Shown in pieces: positions 20,369 to 32,171 of a stretch of 64,000 nucleotides of DNA. The DNA lies in the NCBI RefSeq assembly GCF_002157735.2, contig NZ_AP018689.1, positions 1,831,619 to 1,895,618 of the forward strand. Reading direction: 5' to 3'. Under the pieces are notes generated by a model that saw only the letters and a program-made list of their open reading frames with translations, did no database searches and was not told where the DNA came from. Numbering within the stretch: the first letter of the stretch is position 1; each line of letters begins with the position of its first letter. Source of the stretch: Vibrio aphrogenes. GTDB lineage: Bacteria; Pseudomonadota; Gammaproteobacteria; Enterobacterales; Vibrionaceae. The position numbers and the translations under genes were made by a program.

Positions 20369-20508
20369 TTTTTTGATTCGTTACGTATTATTATTGATTC
20401 ACGTATATTCTCTTGATTGACTGACATGCTGTTATTGGTCATTCAAATCCAATGAACATAACCCCTATTTCCTCCATGAAAAACAGCCATCACACACCAC
20501 GAGACACA

Positions 20509-20537
20509 AAAAAAGCCACAATCATTGCGGCTTTTTG
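20509..20537 (-). terminator. greA terminator
   Basis: Minus strand AAAAAGCCGCAAT-GATTGTGGCTTTTTTT; a GC-rich stem with a T-run 40 bases after greA. Confidence 0.75.
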
Positions 20538-20577
20538 AGTCTAGTCATGTTGGTCAAGCTTCAACCAAAATGGATGA

Positions 20578-21051
20578 TTAAATATAATCCACTTGCGTGA
20601 TTTCGAAATCTTTATCTCCACCAGGCGTAGAAATGACCACATCATCGCCTTCCATCTTACCAATAAGACCTCTAGCGATTGGTGAGCTCACAGAGATTTT
20701 ACCTGCTTTAATATCCGCTTCGTCATCACCAACAATTTGGTATTTCACTTCTTTATCGGTATCAATATCTAGTAACGTCACGGTTGTACCGAAGATCACT
20801 TTACCCGTATTTTCCATTTTGGAAACATCAATCACCTGCGCAACTGAAAGCTTGTATTCAATATCGCGAATTTGCGCCTCACAAATACCCTGCTCTTCAC
20901 GTGCTGCGTGGTATTCTGCATTTTCTTTTAAATCACCTAACTCACGAGCTTCTGCGATCGCTGCAGAAATGAGCGGACGACGCTTTAATAATGCTTCTAA
21001 TTCTGTACGTAGCAATTGCTCGCCACAGACAGTCATTGGGACTTTATCCAT
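20578..21051 (-). CDS. greA: Transcription elongation factor GreA
   Basis: 157 residues: an N-terminal coiled coil carrying the two acidic residues at its tip ('[20 protein letters not shown]', about residues 35-54) and a C-terminal FKBP-like domain (about 80-157). It enters the RNAP secondary channel and stimulates cleavage of backtracked RNA. The leader contains a terminator-like hairpin. Confidence 0.97.
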   Translation of the reverse strand: MDKVPMTVCGEQLLRTELEALLKRRPLISAAIAEARELGDLKENAEYHAAREEQGICEAQIRDIEYKLSVAQVIDVSKMENTGKVIFGTTVTLLDIDTDKEVKYQIVGDDEADIKAGKISVSSPIARGLIGKMEGDDVVISTPGGDKDFEITQVDYI

Positions 21052-21601
21052 TTAAACCTCACTCCAATTTCAACTCTAAAGAGCGAATTTCGGACAATAA
21101 AACCCCACTCAACGAAATGCTGAGTGGGTGCTGTGTGAAATAATTTGTATGCCGACAGTGTAAATAAACTTGCTTCAGGAGTCACTATAAAAGTAAGACC
21201 CTCGTCACATTTCATTGAAATTATTGTCTTTTCTAATGGTTATAAAAACCAATGTAACAACAATAAATTTTCATTTCTTTTTCGAGCGAAATCTAAAAAT
21301 AACTAAATCGAGAAGCCGATCACAAAACGACAAAATAAAAGTTAAATCATTGTATATTATGATTTTTACTGGTAAAAAAAGCACAAAACCACGTGAATAG
21401 TAAGTTTTTTAGCTATTTTCATAAAAATTAACTATCGACACGGGGAACTAACAGAGTAAAACAGCTACAGCAACACGTGTTACAACGATAAAAATTTACC
21501 TTATACATTACCGTGTCGCACGATAATCATGCGCCACGAAAATAAAACAGAGTAGCCATCAGCTACCAATTTTTACAATAAAAACAGTTAGGATTAATAC
21601 A
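21052..21601. other. greA-porin divergent intergenic region (550 bp)
   Basis: The left part holds the greA leader hairpin. The right part is the AT-rich upstream region of the first porin, with an 8-bp inverted repeat (CGACACGG at 21436-21443, CCGTGTCG at 21511-21518) in the probable porin leader. No small gene was recognised; a 61-codon frame at 21215-21400 has no family resemblance. Porin promoter boxes could not be placed with confidence. Confidence 0.5.
21096..21128 (-). ncRNA. Terminator-like hairpin in the greA leader (GraL-like)
   Basis: Minus strand CCCACTCA (21121-21128) pairs with TGAGTGGG (21104-21111), followed by GTTTTATT. It lies about 50 bases before greA in greA orientation, with no other minus-strand gene upstream to terminate. 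In E. coli a leader terminator in greA yields short GraL RNAs, and this is the same layout. Confidence 0.6.
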
Positions 21602-22624
21602 ATGAATAAAAAATTTCTCGTTTTAGCGATTGCCGCTGCCGCAACAGCGACTTCTGCCTCTGCTGCTACTGTCTATAAAGACGATACCTCAACATTTAAT
21701 GTTGGTGGCCGTGCTGAATTCCGTGGTGATTTTGTCGGTCAAGATGATGGTGACAAAATTGACGGTACTATGGCAAACAAATCTCGTTTCCGTTTGAACC
21801 TTGGTGGTGAAACACAAATCACTGACAATCTAACTGGTTTTGGTTTCTATGAAGCTGAGCAAACTGTAAAATCATCAGGCAATAATGAAGCTAACGATAA
21901 CTTTACTCAACGTTACATGTTCGCAGGTTTCGGTACTGAATACGGTAAAGTATCATTCGGTCGTCAAGATACTGCAACTGTAATGATCTCTCAAATGTCA
22001 GATATCTCAACCTACTCTGGTGGCCAAAAAACATTTACCCAAGCAGGTAACGAGCAAGTTAACAACACTTTCTTGTACTCTGGTAACTTCTTCAATGATG
22101 CTTTAACCATTAAAGCTGATGCTGTTTTAGGCTCTGATGATAATACTGATGGTTACGGCGTTGCAGCAAAATACACTCTACCTATGGGTATTGGCTTTGC
22201 AGTAGGTTATACCGCTAACCAAGGTGACACTAACATTCAAGGCAATGCACAAGACGATGAATTCCAAATCATCGGCGGTGTAAACTACAGCAATGACAAC
22301 CTATACCTAGGTGCAACTTACACCAGCGGTGAAACTGCAACAATTGCAGTAGATGCTCACAACAAAGCGGTTGATTTTGAAGGTGTGGAAGCGACTGCAC
22401 AGTACAAGTTTGATAACCAATTCCGTGTTGTAACTACTTACTCTTACCAACAAGTTGATGATAAAGATTACGAAAACTGGGCAGAGCTAACAGGTGGCTA
22501 CGACTTCACAAGCAATATTTCTACTTACATTGCTTACCGTTTCAACCTACTAGATGAAAACAAAGACTTTGGTTCAACCAACGAAGAAGACTCTCTACGT
22601 TTAGGTCTATTGTACACATTCTAA
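21602..22624 (+). CDS. OmpU-like outer-membrane porin (first of two)
   Basis: A 340-residue trimeric porin of the OmpC/OmpU class. Residues 1-21 are a signal peptide cleaved at ASA-ATVYKDD. The rest is amphipathic beta-strand ending in 'LRLGLLYTF', with the C-terminal Phe needed for BAM recognition. It opens general diffusion pores in the outer membrane. Full length, with SD TTAGGA. The gene is a tandem paralogue of the next one and shares its leader sequence and N-terminus (TVYKDDTSTFNVGGR / TIYKDDTSTLNMGGR). Which of the two corresponds to OmpU cannot be settled by eye. Confidence 0.9.
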   Translation: MNKKFLVLAIAAAATATSASAATVYKDDTSTFNVGGRAEFRGDFVGQDDGDKIDGTMANKSRFRLNLGGETQITDNLTGFGFYEAEQTVKSSGNNEANDNFTQRYMFAGFGTEYGKVSFGRQDTATVMISQMSDISTYSGGQKTFTQAGNEQVNNTFLYSGNFFNDALTIKADAVLGSDDNTDGYGVAAKYTLPMGIGFAVGYTANQGDTNIQGNAQDDEFQIIGGVNYSNDNLYLGATYTSGETATIAVDAHNKAVDFEGVEATAQYKFDNQFRVVTTYSYQQVDDKDYENWAELTGGYDFTSNISTYIAYRFNLLDENKDFGSTNEEDSLRLGLLYTF

Positions 22625-22662
22625 GTTAGTCGTTATTACTTAAATAACTACGAACATACCAT

Positions 22663-22695
22663 TACGCCTGAAAGTACTCTTCAGGCGTTTTTTTA
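22663..22695 (+). terminator. Terminator after first porin
   Basis: ACGCCTGAA-GTACTC-TTCAGGCGT followed by TTTTTT; a 9-bp stem, so the two porins probably form separate transcription units. Confidence 0.85.
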
Positions 22696-22825
22696 TAAAA
22701 AAATCTAAATTGTTTAAAATCATTATAAAATGTTAGCCATAGGTAAAGATTAATGAAGTACTATTATTATCGATAGAATGACTTTCATTCTTCCATGGAA
22801 AAATAATTTTATTAGGATTAATACA

Positions 22826-23875
22826 ATGAAAAAAACTTTATTAGCTTTAGCAGTGGCCGCTGCTTCAGTCTCTACTGTCGCTTCTGCAGCAACTATCTAC
22901 AAAGATGATACATCAACCCTTAACATGGGTGGTCGTGTAGAAGTCCGCGCTAACTTCTCTGATGCCAACAAAACCGATACGGATGACAATATTTATAACG
23001 ATGCTTCACGCGTTCGTTTGAACTTAGGAGGCGAGCAAAAGCTAAATGATGATGTTTCTTTCATTGGTTTTACCGAGTTTGAGCTAACTGAGAACAGCGA
23101 TCCTGTCGGTGACGATACTAAAATCAACACTCGTTACTTATACGCGGGTGTTAATTCACAAACGTATGGTGCATTAACTTATGGTCACCAAGACAACGCC
23201 TTTACTTACCTAACCAACTTCACCGATATGGCAGAAGTCTTCAGTGGTTACATCAATGAAAATAATGTTGCAACCTCTGACCGTGCAAACAATGTACTAC
23301 GTTACGCATTCAACACTGAAAAATTAACCATCCAAGCCAGTGTTCAAGGTGATTCAGATTCAGACGGAAACGATGTCACTCAAAATGCTGATGGTTTTGG
23401 CGTTATTGGTGCCTATAAGTTAACTGATTCTTTAGAATTTGGTCTAGGCTACGCACAAACCGATGCTAATGCGTCTGGCTCTGATGTTAACGGCACTGGT
23501 GATAACGATACTTACACCGCTGCACTACGTTATACAAATGAAGGCCTATTATTAGCAGCAACCTATGAAGGCGGTACTATTTCTCGTACCTCTTCTGATG
23601 AGTCTGATTTCAATGCGGCCGATGCTTACGCTGGTTACACCTTTGGTGATAACAACGTAAACATGACATATAACTACTACAAAGCCGATGAAAGCTCATT
23701 CAATAACCTGAATGTGAATAATATCGCTCTGGAATATGCTCGTTACTTTGGTAATGCAACGGTTTATGGTGCATACGCATTCAACCTACTTTCAGATAGC
23801 GATGCAACTACCGTAGGTAATGGCACAGCTAAAACAGAAGACGAATTCCAAGTTGGTTTCCGTTACGCATTCTAA
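22826..23875 (+). CDS. OmpU-like outer-membrane porin (second of two)
   Basis: Start placed at the ATG giving MKKTLLALAVAAASVSTVASA, a clear signal peptide, preceded by the same TTAGGATTAATACAATGA string as the first porin; the frame is open 16 codons further upstream but that part lacks sense. The mature part (about 329 residues) is a 16-stranded-type porin ending in 'DEFQVGFRYAF'. It differs widely from the first porin in the loops, with Asp/Asn/Ser-rich insertions around residues 180-215, where surface loops are expected. Confidence 0.88.
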   Translation: MKKTLLALAVAAASVSTVASAATIYKDDTSTLNMGGRVEVRANFSDANKTDTDDNIYNDASRVRLNLGGEQKLNDDVSFIGFTEFELTENSDPVGDDTKINTRYLYAGVNSQTYGALTYGHQDNAFTYLTNFTDMAEVFSGYINENNVATSDRANNVLRYAFNTEKLTIQASVQGDSDSDGNDVTQNADGFGVIGAYKLTDSLEFGLGYAQTDANASGSDVNGTGDNDTYTAALRYTNEGLLLAATYEGGTISRTSSDESDFNAADAYAGYTFGDNNVNMTYNYYKADESSFNNLNVNNIALEYARYFGNATVYGAYAFNLLSDSDATTVGNGTAKTEDEFQVGFRYAF

Positions 23876-23909
23876 TTTTTACCTATTGTAGGTTAAAAAA
23901 GAATCTTCC

Positions 23910-23939
23910 AACGCCTACTTATTTTAGTAGGCGTTTTTG
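23910..23939 (+). terminator. Terminator after second porin
   Basis: ACGCCTACT-TATTTT-AGTAGGCGT followed by TTTTGTT; a 9-bp stem just before dacB. Confidence 0.85.
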
Positions 23940-23984
23940 TTTATACTGAACGCTCAACTCTAATTCCAAATTCATGGATGATTC

Positions 23985-25388
23985 ATGCGCTTACTCTCTG
24001 TTTCTATTAGCATTTTAACTTTAATTCTTAGCTTTCATTCTCAAGCTGCTGTTGAAAAGCCGCATTTCCCAAGTCCTGATATTCTCCCTACCGGAACTCG
24101 AGTAGGATTGATGGCAAAATCACCTACTTCAACCTTGCTATATAAAAACAATGACATGCTATTTCCACCAGCCAGCACCTTGAAGTTATTTACCGCCTTA
24201 GCCGCCAAAATAGAACTGGGTGATGACTTTCGTTACCAAACCACATTGGCACAAAGTGGATCAGATCTAATATTAACCTTCAGCGGAGATCCCAGTTTAA
24301 CCTCTGCCGATATAGAACAGCTCTTATCTGATGCCAAAATCAAAGAAATCAAAGGCAACTTACTCATTGATAACACTGCTTTTACTGGCTATGAAAAAGC
24401 CGTTGGCTGGCCTTGGGATATTCTGGGCGTTTGCTACAGCACCCCATCGAGTGCAATAACATTGAATAATAACTGTGTGATGGCTTCTATCTACACCAAT
24501 AAGGATGGCACTACGCGTTCATTTGTTCCTGAGCATCAACCCATCACGTTAAGCACCTCTGCCAGAGCCATCACTCGTCAGCAACAAAAAGAACAATATT
24601 GCGATTTAGAGCTGAATGCGACTCAGACAAATCAATACTTTTTATCTGGCTGTCTGGTCAAGCGCGAGCAACCTTTACCCTTAAACTTTGCCGTACAAAA
24701 CCCCTTCCTATATGCATCGACAACCATTCAGCAAATTTTAAAAGATAACCACATCAAGCTAAATGGCAGTATTCAATTGGCACAAGCAAAGCCCCATTCG
24801 GCTAAGCAACTTGCCACTCATCAATCAGCAACTTTACCTGTTTTGTTAGAACATATGCTAAAAGATTCAGATAACCTTTATGCCAATAATATAACCAAAA
24901 CACTAGGCGGCCATTTTTTCAAACAAGCAGGTTCCTTTACCAATGGTAGCCAAGCAATTAAAACGATTTTAAAGCAACAAGCCAAAATAGATTTATCTAA
25001 TGCAATCTTAGAGGATGGTTCAGGCTTATCACGTAACAACCGCATCTCACCCAATCATCTTTATGCTTTACTAAAATACATCAAAGCCAATGATCATAAA
25101 TTACACTTCGTCCACCTCATGCCTACGGCGGGCGTTAATGGCACACTGGAATACCGAGCCAGTATGAGAAAAGCTCCTATCAAAGGACAAATTGTGGCTA
25201 AAAGTGGTTCATTATTCGCTACCCACAATATGGCGGGCTTTGTCGTTGATGAACAAGGTCAACCGGCCACGATATTTGTCCAACTGGTTACCGATTATCA
25301 TCCTCAAGCCAATACCAGTACCATTGCACCGATCACTCAATTTGAAACGGCGTTATATCAAAATTTAATTAAAGCTACCGTAAAATAA
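23985..25388 (+). CDS. dacB: D-alanyl-D-alanine carboxypeptidase/endopeptidase PBP4
   Basis: A 467-residue S13-family penicillin-binding protein. Signal peptide 1-21 (SQA-A). Active-site motifs in order: S64-T-L-K67 (PPASTLKLFT), SDN in 'KDSDNLYAN' and KSG in 'VAKSGSLFATHN'. PBP4 trims the stem peptide terminal D-Ala and cleaves cross-links in the periplasm. It stands alone between a porin terminator and a convergent terminator shared with carB. Confidence 0.93.
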   Translation: MRLLSVSISILTLILSFHSQAAVEKPHFPSPDILPTGTRVGLMAKSPTSTLLYKNNDMLFPPASTLKLFTALAAKIELGDDFRYQTTLAQSGSDLILTFSGDPSLTSADIEQLLSDAKIKEIKGNLLIDNTAFTGYEKAVGWPWDILGVCYSTPSSAITLNNNCVMASIYTNKDGTTRSFVPEHQPITLSTSARAITRQQQKEQYCDLELNATQTNQYFLSGCLVKREQPLPLNFAVQNPFLYASTTIQQILKDNHIKLNGSIQLAQAKPHSAKQLATHQSATLPVLLEHMLKDSDNLYANNITKTLGGHFFKQAGSFTNGSQAIKTILKQQAKIDLSNAILEDGSGLSRNNRISPNHLYALLKYIKANDHKLHFVHLMPTAGVNGTLEYRASMRKAPIKGQIVAKSGSLFATHNMAGFVVDEQGQPATIFVQLVTDYHPQANTSTIAPITQFETALYQNLIKATVK

Positions 25389-25453
25389 AACGATTAATAC
25401 CAATCTCACTAATTAGATGATCAGATAATTAATAGGATTGGTATTTATAAACA

Positions 25454-25493
25454 AAAGCCCACTTTAATCATAATGAGTAAAGTGGGCTTTATT
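25454..25493. terminator. Bidirectional terminator between dacB and carB
   Basis: AAAGCCCACTTTA...TAAAGTGGGCTTT: a 13-bp perfect stem with A/T runs on both sides between convergent genes. Confidence 0.85.
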
Positions 25494-25569
25494 GATATTA
25501 CCTTTTATTCAAGCCCCTTCACTTATCACAACCAGTGAGGCTCAAAAGGCAAAACTAAAACTTACCAGG

Positions 25570-28500
25570 CTATGCTAACGAAGATTTCACTTGTTCATGC
25601 AACTCTTGTACCGATGTCACTACATTACGATTATCTTCAGAATGTGCCATACAAGTTGCAAAGGCGGCATTTAGGGTCGTTGTATAGTTCACTTTCTCTT
25701 GCAAAGCGCCGCGACGTAATACTTTCGAGTCCTCAATCGCTTGTCGTCCTGCTGCAGTATTAATAATGTAGCTATATTCATTATTTTTAATGCGGTCAAG
25801 GATATGTGGACGACCTTCATGCACTTTGTTTACCAAGCGAGGGTTAATTCCAGCTTCCCCCAGAATGACAGCAGTACCGTGCGTCGCATCTAACTGGTAG
25901 CCAAGCTTAATCAGTTGTGCCGCAAGATCTACGACACGCTTCTTATCTTCTTGACGCACAGAAAGTAAGGCACGGCCACCTTCAGGGTAAACATTACCTA
26001 TCCCTAATTCCGCCTTAGCAAAAGCTTGAGCAAAAGTTTTACCAACGCCCATCACCTCACCTGTTGAGCGCATTTCTGGGCCTAACAGCGGATCAACACC
26101 TGGGAATTTATTAAACGGCAACACCACTTCTTTCACGGAGTAATACGGTGGAATAATTTCTTTCGTAAACCCTTGTGATTCTAAAGATTGACCGGCCATG
26201 ACACGTGCAGCAATTTTCGCAAGTGGTGCGCCAGTAGCTTTGGATACAAACGGCACGGTACGAGCGGCACGTGGGTTAACCTCGATGAGATAGACTTTGC
26301 CCTCTTTCACCGCAAACTGAGTATTCATCAAGCCACGAACACCGAGCTCAAAAGCCAGCTTTTCAACTTGCTCACGCATCACATCTTGGATTTCCTGACT
26401 TAATGTGTAAGCTGGTAATGAACAGGCAGAGTCACCAGAGTGCACACCCGCTTGCTCAATATGCTCCATAATGCCACCAATCACGACGCGCTCACCATCG
26501 CAAATCGCATCAATGTCGACTTCAACAGCATCATCTAAGAATAAATCAAGCAATACTGGTGATTCATTCGATACGCTTACCGCTTCGTTAAAGTAGCGGC
26601 GTAGATCTTGCTCGTCATAGACAATTTCCATTGCACGGCCACCTAACACATAAGAAGGGCGAACCACCAATGGATAGCCAATTTCACGGGCTTTTTCTAC
26701 CGCTTGTTCGAGTGCCGTTACGGTTGCGTTTTGTGGTTGTAATAAACCAAGACGCTCAACTGCCGCTTGGAAACGTTCACGGTCTTCGGCGCGGTCAATC
26801 GCATCTGGGCTGGTACCAATAATAGGCACTCCAGCAGCTTCTAGCGCACGAGCTAATTTAAGTGGTGTTTGCCCACCGTATTGAACAATAACGCCTTTTG
26901 GTTTTTCGATACGGACAATTTCTAACACATCTTCTAGTGTCACTGGTTCAAAATACAGACGGTCAGAAGTATCGTAGTCGGTTGAGACGGTTTCAGGGTT
27001 ACAGTTGACCATGATGGTTTCATAACCATCCTCACGTAATGCGAGTGAAGCGTGAACACAGCAGTAATCAAATTCAATCCCTTGACCGATACGGTTTGGA
27101 CCACCACCTAAGACCATGATTTTATCTTTATCTGATGGATTTGCTTCACATTCTTCATCATAGGATGAGTACATGTAAGCAGTATCAGATGAAAACTCTG
27201 CCGCGCAAGTATCCACACGCTTGTAAACCGGATGAATATTGTATTGCTCACGAGCTCGGCGAATTTCACTTTCTGCCACACCAAGTAATTTAGCTAAACG
27301 TGCATCGCCAAAACCTTTACGTTTCATCTTGCGAAGTACTTCTTCGTTTAACCCAGCATATCCGCCCGCTTTCACTTGCGCTTCAAGCTTAACAATTTCT
27401 TCAATTTGCACTAAGAACCAGCGATCGATATTAGTTAAATTAAAGACCCCGTCAATTGACATTCCCGCGCGGAAGGCATCAGCGATATACCAAATACGGT
27501 CACAACCAGCGTCTTTAAGCTCTTGACGAATTTTAGTCAGTGCGTCTGGTGAGTCGAGATCCACCATTTCATCAAAACCATTACGGCCAACTTCTAAGCC
27601 GCGCAAGGCTTTTTGTAAAGACTCTTGCTGGTTACGGCCAATCGCCATCACCTCACCCACGGATTTCATTTGGGTCGTTAAACGGTCGTTAGCACCGGCA
27701 AATTTTTCAAAATTGAAACGAGGGATCTTCGTCACAACGTAATCGATAGTCGGTTCAAACGACGCTGGTGTAGCCCCACCAGTAATGTCATTCATCAACT
27801 CATCAAGTGTGTAACCAACGGCAAGTTTTGCAGCAATTTTTGCAATCGGGAAACCTGTTGCTTTCGATGCCAATGCCGATGAGCGAGAGACTCGAGGGTT
27901 CATTTCGATGATCACCATACGACCATCTTTAGGGTTAATACCAAACTGAACGTTTGATCCCCCCGTTTCAACACCAATCTCGCGCAAGACCGCTAGAGAA
28001 GCGTTACGCATGAGTTGGTATTCTTTATCGGTTAAGGTTTGAGCTGGAGCAACAGTAATGGAATCACCGGTGTGGATACCCATCGCATCGAAGTTTTCAA
28101 TGGAACAAACGATAATGCAGTTATCTGCTTTATCACGCACCACTTCCATTTCATATTCTTTCCAGCCAATCAAAGATTCGTCGATTAATAACTCGTTAGT
28201 TGGGGATAGGTCTAAACCACGACGACAAATCTCTTCAAATTCTTCTTTGTTGTAAGCAATACCGCCACCAGTGCCACCCATAGTAAAAGACGGGCGGATG
28301 ATACAAGGGAAGCCAACCATATCGAGAACTTTATAAGCTTCTTCCATGGATTTCGCCGTATCTGCACGTGGACACTCAAGGCCAATAGACTTCATCGCTT
28401 TATCAAAGCGTGAACGGTCTTCAGCTTTATCAATCGCATCCGCCGTTGCACCAATCATTTCAACACCGAACTCTTCAAGTACACCATGCTTTTCTAAATC

Positions 28501-28800
28501 AAGCGCACAGTTCAATGCCGTTTGGCCACCCATGGTAGGTAAAACAGCATCTGGGCGTTCTTTGGCAATGATATTACGCACCACTTCCCAATGAATAGGT
28601 TCGATATAAGTCGCATCGGCCATCTCAGGGTCGGTCATAATAGTCGCAGGATTCGAGTTAACCAAAATAACTCGATAGCCTTCTTCACGCAGAGCTTTAC
28701 ACGCTTGTGCGCCAGAGTAGTCAAATTCACAGGCTTGACCAATAACAATCGGGCCAGCTCCTAAAATCAGTACGCTTTTTATGTCAGTACGTTTTGGCAT
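25570..28800 (-). CDS. carB: Carbamoyl-phosphate synthase large subunit
   Basis: 1076 residues, near the E. coli length of 1073. Two homologous ATP-grasp halves (about 1-400 and 550-935; N-termini '[21 protein letters not shown]' and '[19 protein letters not shown]' begin at about 10 and 562) carry the carboxyphosphate and carbamoyl-phosphate reactions; about 400-550 is the oligomerisation domain and the last 140 residues are the MGS-like allosteric domain. It makes carbamoyl phosphate for arginine and pyrimidines. It follows carA by 15 bp. Confidence 0.98.
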   Translation of the reverse strand: MPKRTDIKSVLILGAGPIVIGQACEFDYSGAQACKALREEGYRVILVNSNPATIMTDPEMADATYIEPIHWEVVRNIIAKERPDAVLPTMGGQTALNCALDLEKHGVLEEFGVEMIGATADAIDKAEDRSRFDKAMKSIGLECPRADTAKSMEEAYKVLDMVGFPCIIRPSFTMGGTGGGIAYNKEEFEEICRRGLDLSPTNELLIDESLIGWKEYEMEVVRDKADNCIIVCSIENFDAMGIHTGDSITVAPAQTLTDKEYQLMRNASLAVLREIGVETGGSNVQFGINPKDGRMVIIEMNPRVSRSSALASKATGFPIAKIAAKLAVGYTLDELMNDITGGATPASFEPTIDYVVTKIPRFNFEKFAGANDRLTTQMKSVGEVMAIGRNQQESLQKALRGLEVGRNGFDEMVDLDSPDALTKIRQELKDAGCDRIWYIADAFRAGMSIDGVFNLTNIDRWFLVQIEEIVKLEAQVKAGGYAGLNEEVLRKMKRKGFGDARLAKLLGVAESEIRRAREQYNIHPVYKRVDTCAAEFSSDTAYMYSSYDEECEANPSDKDKIMVLGGGPNRIGQGIEFDYCCVHASLALREDGYETIMVNCNPETVSTDYDTSDRLYFEPVTLEDVLEIVRIEKPKGVIVQYGGQTPLKLARALEAAGVPIIGTSPDAIDRAEDRERFQAAVERLGLLQPQNATVTALEQAVEKAREIGYPLVVRPSYVLGGRAMEIVYDEQDLRRYFNEAVSVSNESPVLLDLFLDDAVEVDIDAICDGERVVIGGIMEHIEQAGVHSGDSACSLPAYTLSQEIQDVMREQVEKLAFELGVRGLMNTQFAVKEGKVYLIEVNPRAARTVPFVSKATGAPLAKIAARVMAGQSLESQGFTKEIIPPYYSVKEVVLPFNKFPGVDPLLGPEMRSTGEVMGVGKTFAQAFAKAELGIGNVYPEGGRALLSVRQEDKKRVVDLAAQLIKLGYQLDATHGTAVILGEAGINPRLVNKVHEGRPHILDRIKNNEYSYIINTAAGRQAIEDSKVLRRGALQEKVNYTTTLNAAFATCMAHSEDNRNVVTSVQELHEQVKSSLA

Positions 28801-28815
28801 TTTTACTACTCCAAG

Positions 28816-29970
28816 TTACGCTTTGTGTTGTTTGATAAGTTCAATGAAGTGGTCAAATAATGGTGCTGCATCATGAGGACCAGGGCTTGCTTCAGGGTGA
28901 CCTTGGAAGCTAAATGCTGGCTTATCAATACGATGAATGCCTTGTAAAGAACCGTCAAATAAAGATTTATGTGTTGCACGTAACGTCTCTGGCAACGTCG
29001 CTTCATCTGCGGCAAAACCATGGTTTTGAGACGTAATCATCACAACATTTCGATCCAAATCTTTCACTGGATGGTTAGCACCATGATGACCAAATTTCAT
29101 CTTGATGGTCTTTGCTCCAGAGGCCAATGCAAGGATTTGATGACCTAAACAAATACCGAAGATCGGCAATCCTTTATCGAGAAAGGTTTTGGTCGCTTCA
29201 ATCGCATAAGTACAAGGTTCAGGGTCTCCCGGGCCATTTGATAAGAAAATACCATCTGGATTTAAAGCCAACACCTCTTGTGCAGAAGTTTCAGCTGGCA
29301 CCACGGTTAGGCGACAGCCACGGTCAACTAACATGCGTAAAATATTGCGTTTTGCACCAAAATCATAAGCAACAACGTGATATGGCAACTCAGCATCGCT
29401 TTTCACTTCTGGCAAACCATCCGTTAATGTCCAAGAGCCTTGTTTCCATGCGTAAGTTTCTTTGGTTGAAACGACTTTCGCCAAATCCATACCTTTAAGT
29501 CCTGGAAACTCTTTTGCTTTCGCCAGAGCTAAGGCTTCATCTAATGATTGCTCTCCAAACGTAGGGCCCGCAACGATACAGCCATTTTGCGCTCCTTTTT
29601 CACGCAAAATACGCGTTAACTTACGCGTATCAATATCAGCGATGCCAACAATATTTTGGGATTTTAAGTATTCAGAAAGGGTTTGTTCACTGCGGAAGTT
29701 TGAAGCGATTAGAGGAAGGTCACGGATAACTAAGCCTTGAGCATGAATGGAAGAGGATTCTTCATCTTCTGAGTTAGTACCGGTATTGCCAATGTGGGGA
29801 TAAGTTAGAGTAACGATTTGCTGTGAATAGGAAGGATCAGTGAGGATTTCTTGGTACCCCGTCATCGAGGTATTAAAAACTACTTCTCCAACGGCTGTTC
29901 CATCAGCGCCAATGGATTGACCGCGGAACACTGTCCCATCTTCTAGGACTAACAGTGCGGAATTACTCAA
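28816..29970 (-). CDS. carA: Carbamoyl-phosphate synthase small (glutaminase) subunit
   Basis: 384 residues: an N-terminal half specific to CarA and a C-terminal class I glutaminase with Cys in '[15 protein letters not shown]' (about residues 264-278) and the His/Glu pair in '[11 protein letters not shown]'. It feeds ammonia from glutamine to CarB. The start is TTG ([11 protein letters not shown] follows), five bases after GGAGG; E. coli carA also starts at UUG. A near-consensus sigma-70 promoter lies at 30067-30095. Confidence 0.97.
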   Translation of the reverse strand: MSNSALLVLEDGTVFRGQSIGADGTAVGEVVFNTSMTGYQEILTDPSYSQQIVTLTYPHIGNTGTNSEDEESSSIHAQGLVIRDLPLIASNFRSEQTLSEYLKSQNIVGIADIDTRKLTRILREKGAQNGCIVAGPTFGEQSLDEALALAKAKEFPGLKGMDLAKVVSTKETYAWKQGSWTLTDGLPEVKSDAELPYHVVAYDFGAKRNILRMLVDRGCRLTVVPAETSAQEVLALNPDGIFLSNGPGDPEPCTYAIEATKTFLDKGLPIFGICLGHQILALASGAKTIKMKFGHHGANHPVKDLDRNVVMITSQNHGFAADEATLPETLRATHKSLFDGSLQGIHRIDKPAFSFQGHPEASPGPHDAAPLFDHFIELIKQHKA

Positions 29971-29980
29971 GATAACCTCC

Positions 29981-29994
29981 AGAATAAATATGCA
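29981..29994 (-). promoter_or_regulatory. Possible ArgR (ARG) box in carA leader
   Basis: Minus strand TGCATATTTATTCT matches the TGAATwwwwATTCA half-pattern at 8 of 10 fixed positions. It sits directly before the carA ribosome-binding site, further downstream than usual, and I see only one box rather than the usual pair. Confidence 0.3.
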
Positions 29995-30066
29995 TAAATT
30001 ACGTATAAGCTCTCGCTCTCATCTTACTAAATCACCATCAAGATGGAATTTAGGTAAATTGGCGCT

Positions 30067-30095
30067 ATTTTAGAGATGCTAATGAAATGTGTCAA
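30067..30095 (-). promoter_or_regulatory. carAB promoter
   Basis: Minus strand: TTGACA (30090-30095), 17-bp spacer, TAAAAT (30067-30072), then AGCGCC. A near-perfect sigma-70 promoter giving a leader of about 90 nt. Confidence 0.8.
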
Positions 30096-30382
30096 TACTG
30101 ATAAAAAAGAAATATTAGTTATCAGCAAACACAAACCACTTATAAATCCAAACACCTAAAAACTACAGTTTTCTATTATAATTTTTCATATACATACCTT
30201 ACATTATAAAAAAAAGAAAAAAACCATCTCAACCCAAAGTAAAAAAAGTAAACAATGTAAAAAAACGAAAAAAAGCCAAAGAAAACTTACAAATAATTAA
30301 ATATCAGTTAAAAAAACAAACTAAAACCCCAAAATACAAACTAAAAAATAATTAGCAAACGATTACCAATTAATGCGAAAAA

Positions 30383-30417
30383 ATAAAAAAAGCCGCTCAA
30401 TTATAGAGCGACTTTAA
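30383..30417 (-). terminator. dapB terminator
   Basis: Minus strand AGTCGCTC-TATAATT-GAGCGGCT followed by TTTTTT; an 8-bp stem with one T-G pair, about 80 bases after dapB. Confidence 0.75.
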
Positions 30418-30493
30418 CAATTAATGATTTTTAAAAGAGATAATAAAAAATACAACAATGAATATTAGTGCACTTTAATATTTCAAAAAACAC

Positions 30494-31971
<1,478 letters not shown>

Positions 31972-31980
31972 AAATAATGT

Positions 31981-32015
31981 TGCGTGATGCGTGATGCGTG
32001 ATGCGTGATGCGTGA
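31981..32015. repeat. Heptamer tandem repeat, five copies of TGCGTGA
   Basis: Five perfect uninterrupted copies, ten bases after the end of the 124-bp array. Confidence 0.95.
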
Positions 32016-32171
32016 TGAAGAAAATTATGCTGGACTGAAGCAACTGACAACAAATGAAATTGCTATGTTTTATAGATAATGTACAGCGTGATGCTTTTTA
32101 CTCGCAACACGAAGCGAAGGCTCTCGGAACTCATATCAGGTGCATGCAAAAACACAGCGATCGCTGATGCG

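Larger units (their letters stand above)
29971..30493. other. carA-dapB intergenic region (523 bp), with A-tract block
   Basis: Contains the carAB promoter and leader, then (30110-30380) a block extremely rich in A-tracts on the plus strand, then the dapB terminator. No frame with coding character was seen. The A-tracts lie upstream of the carAB -35 box and suggest bent DNA or an extended UP-like element. Confidence 0.6.

Noticed and set aside
21215..21400. 61-codon frame upstream of the first porin
   Set aside because: Low-complexity Lys/Ser product in an AT-rich spacer, no SD and no recognisable family.
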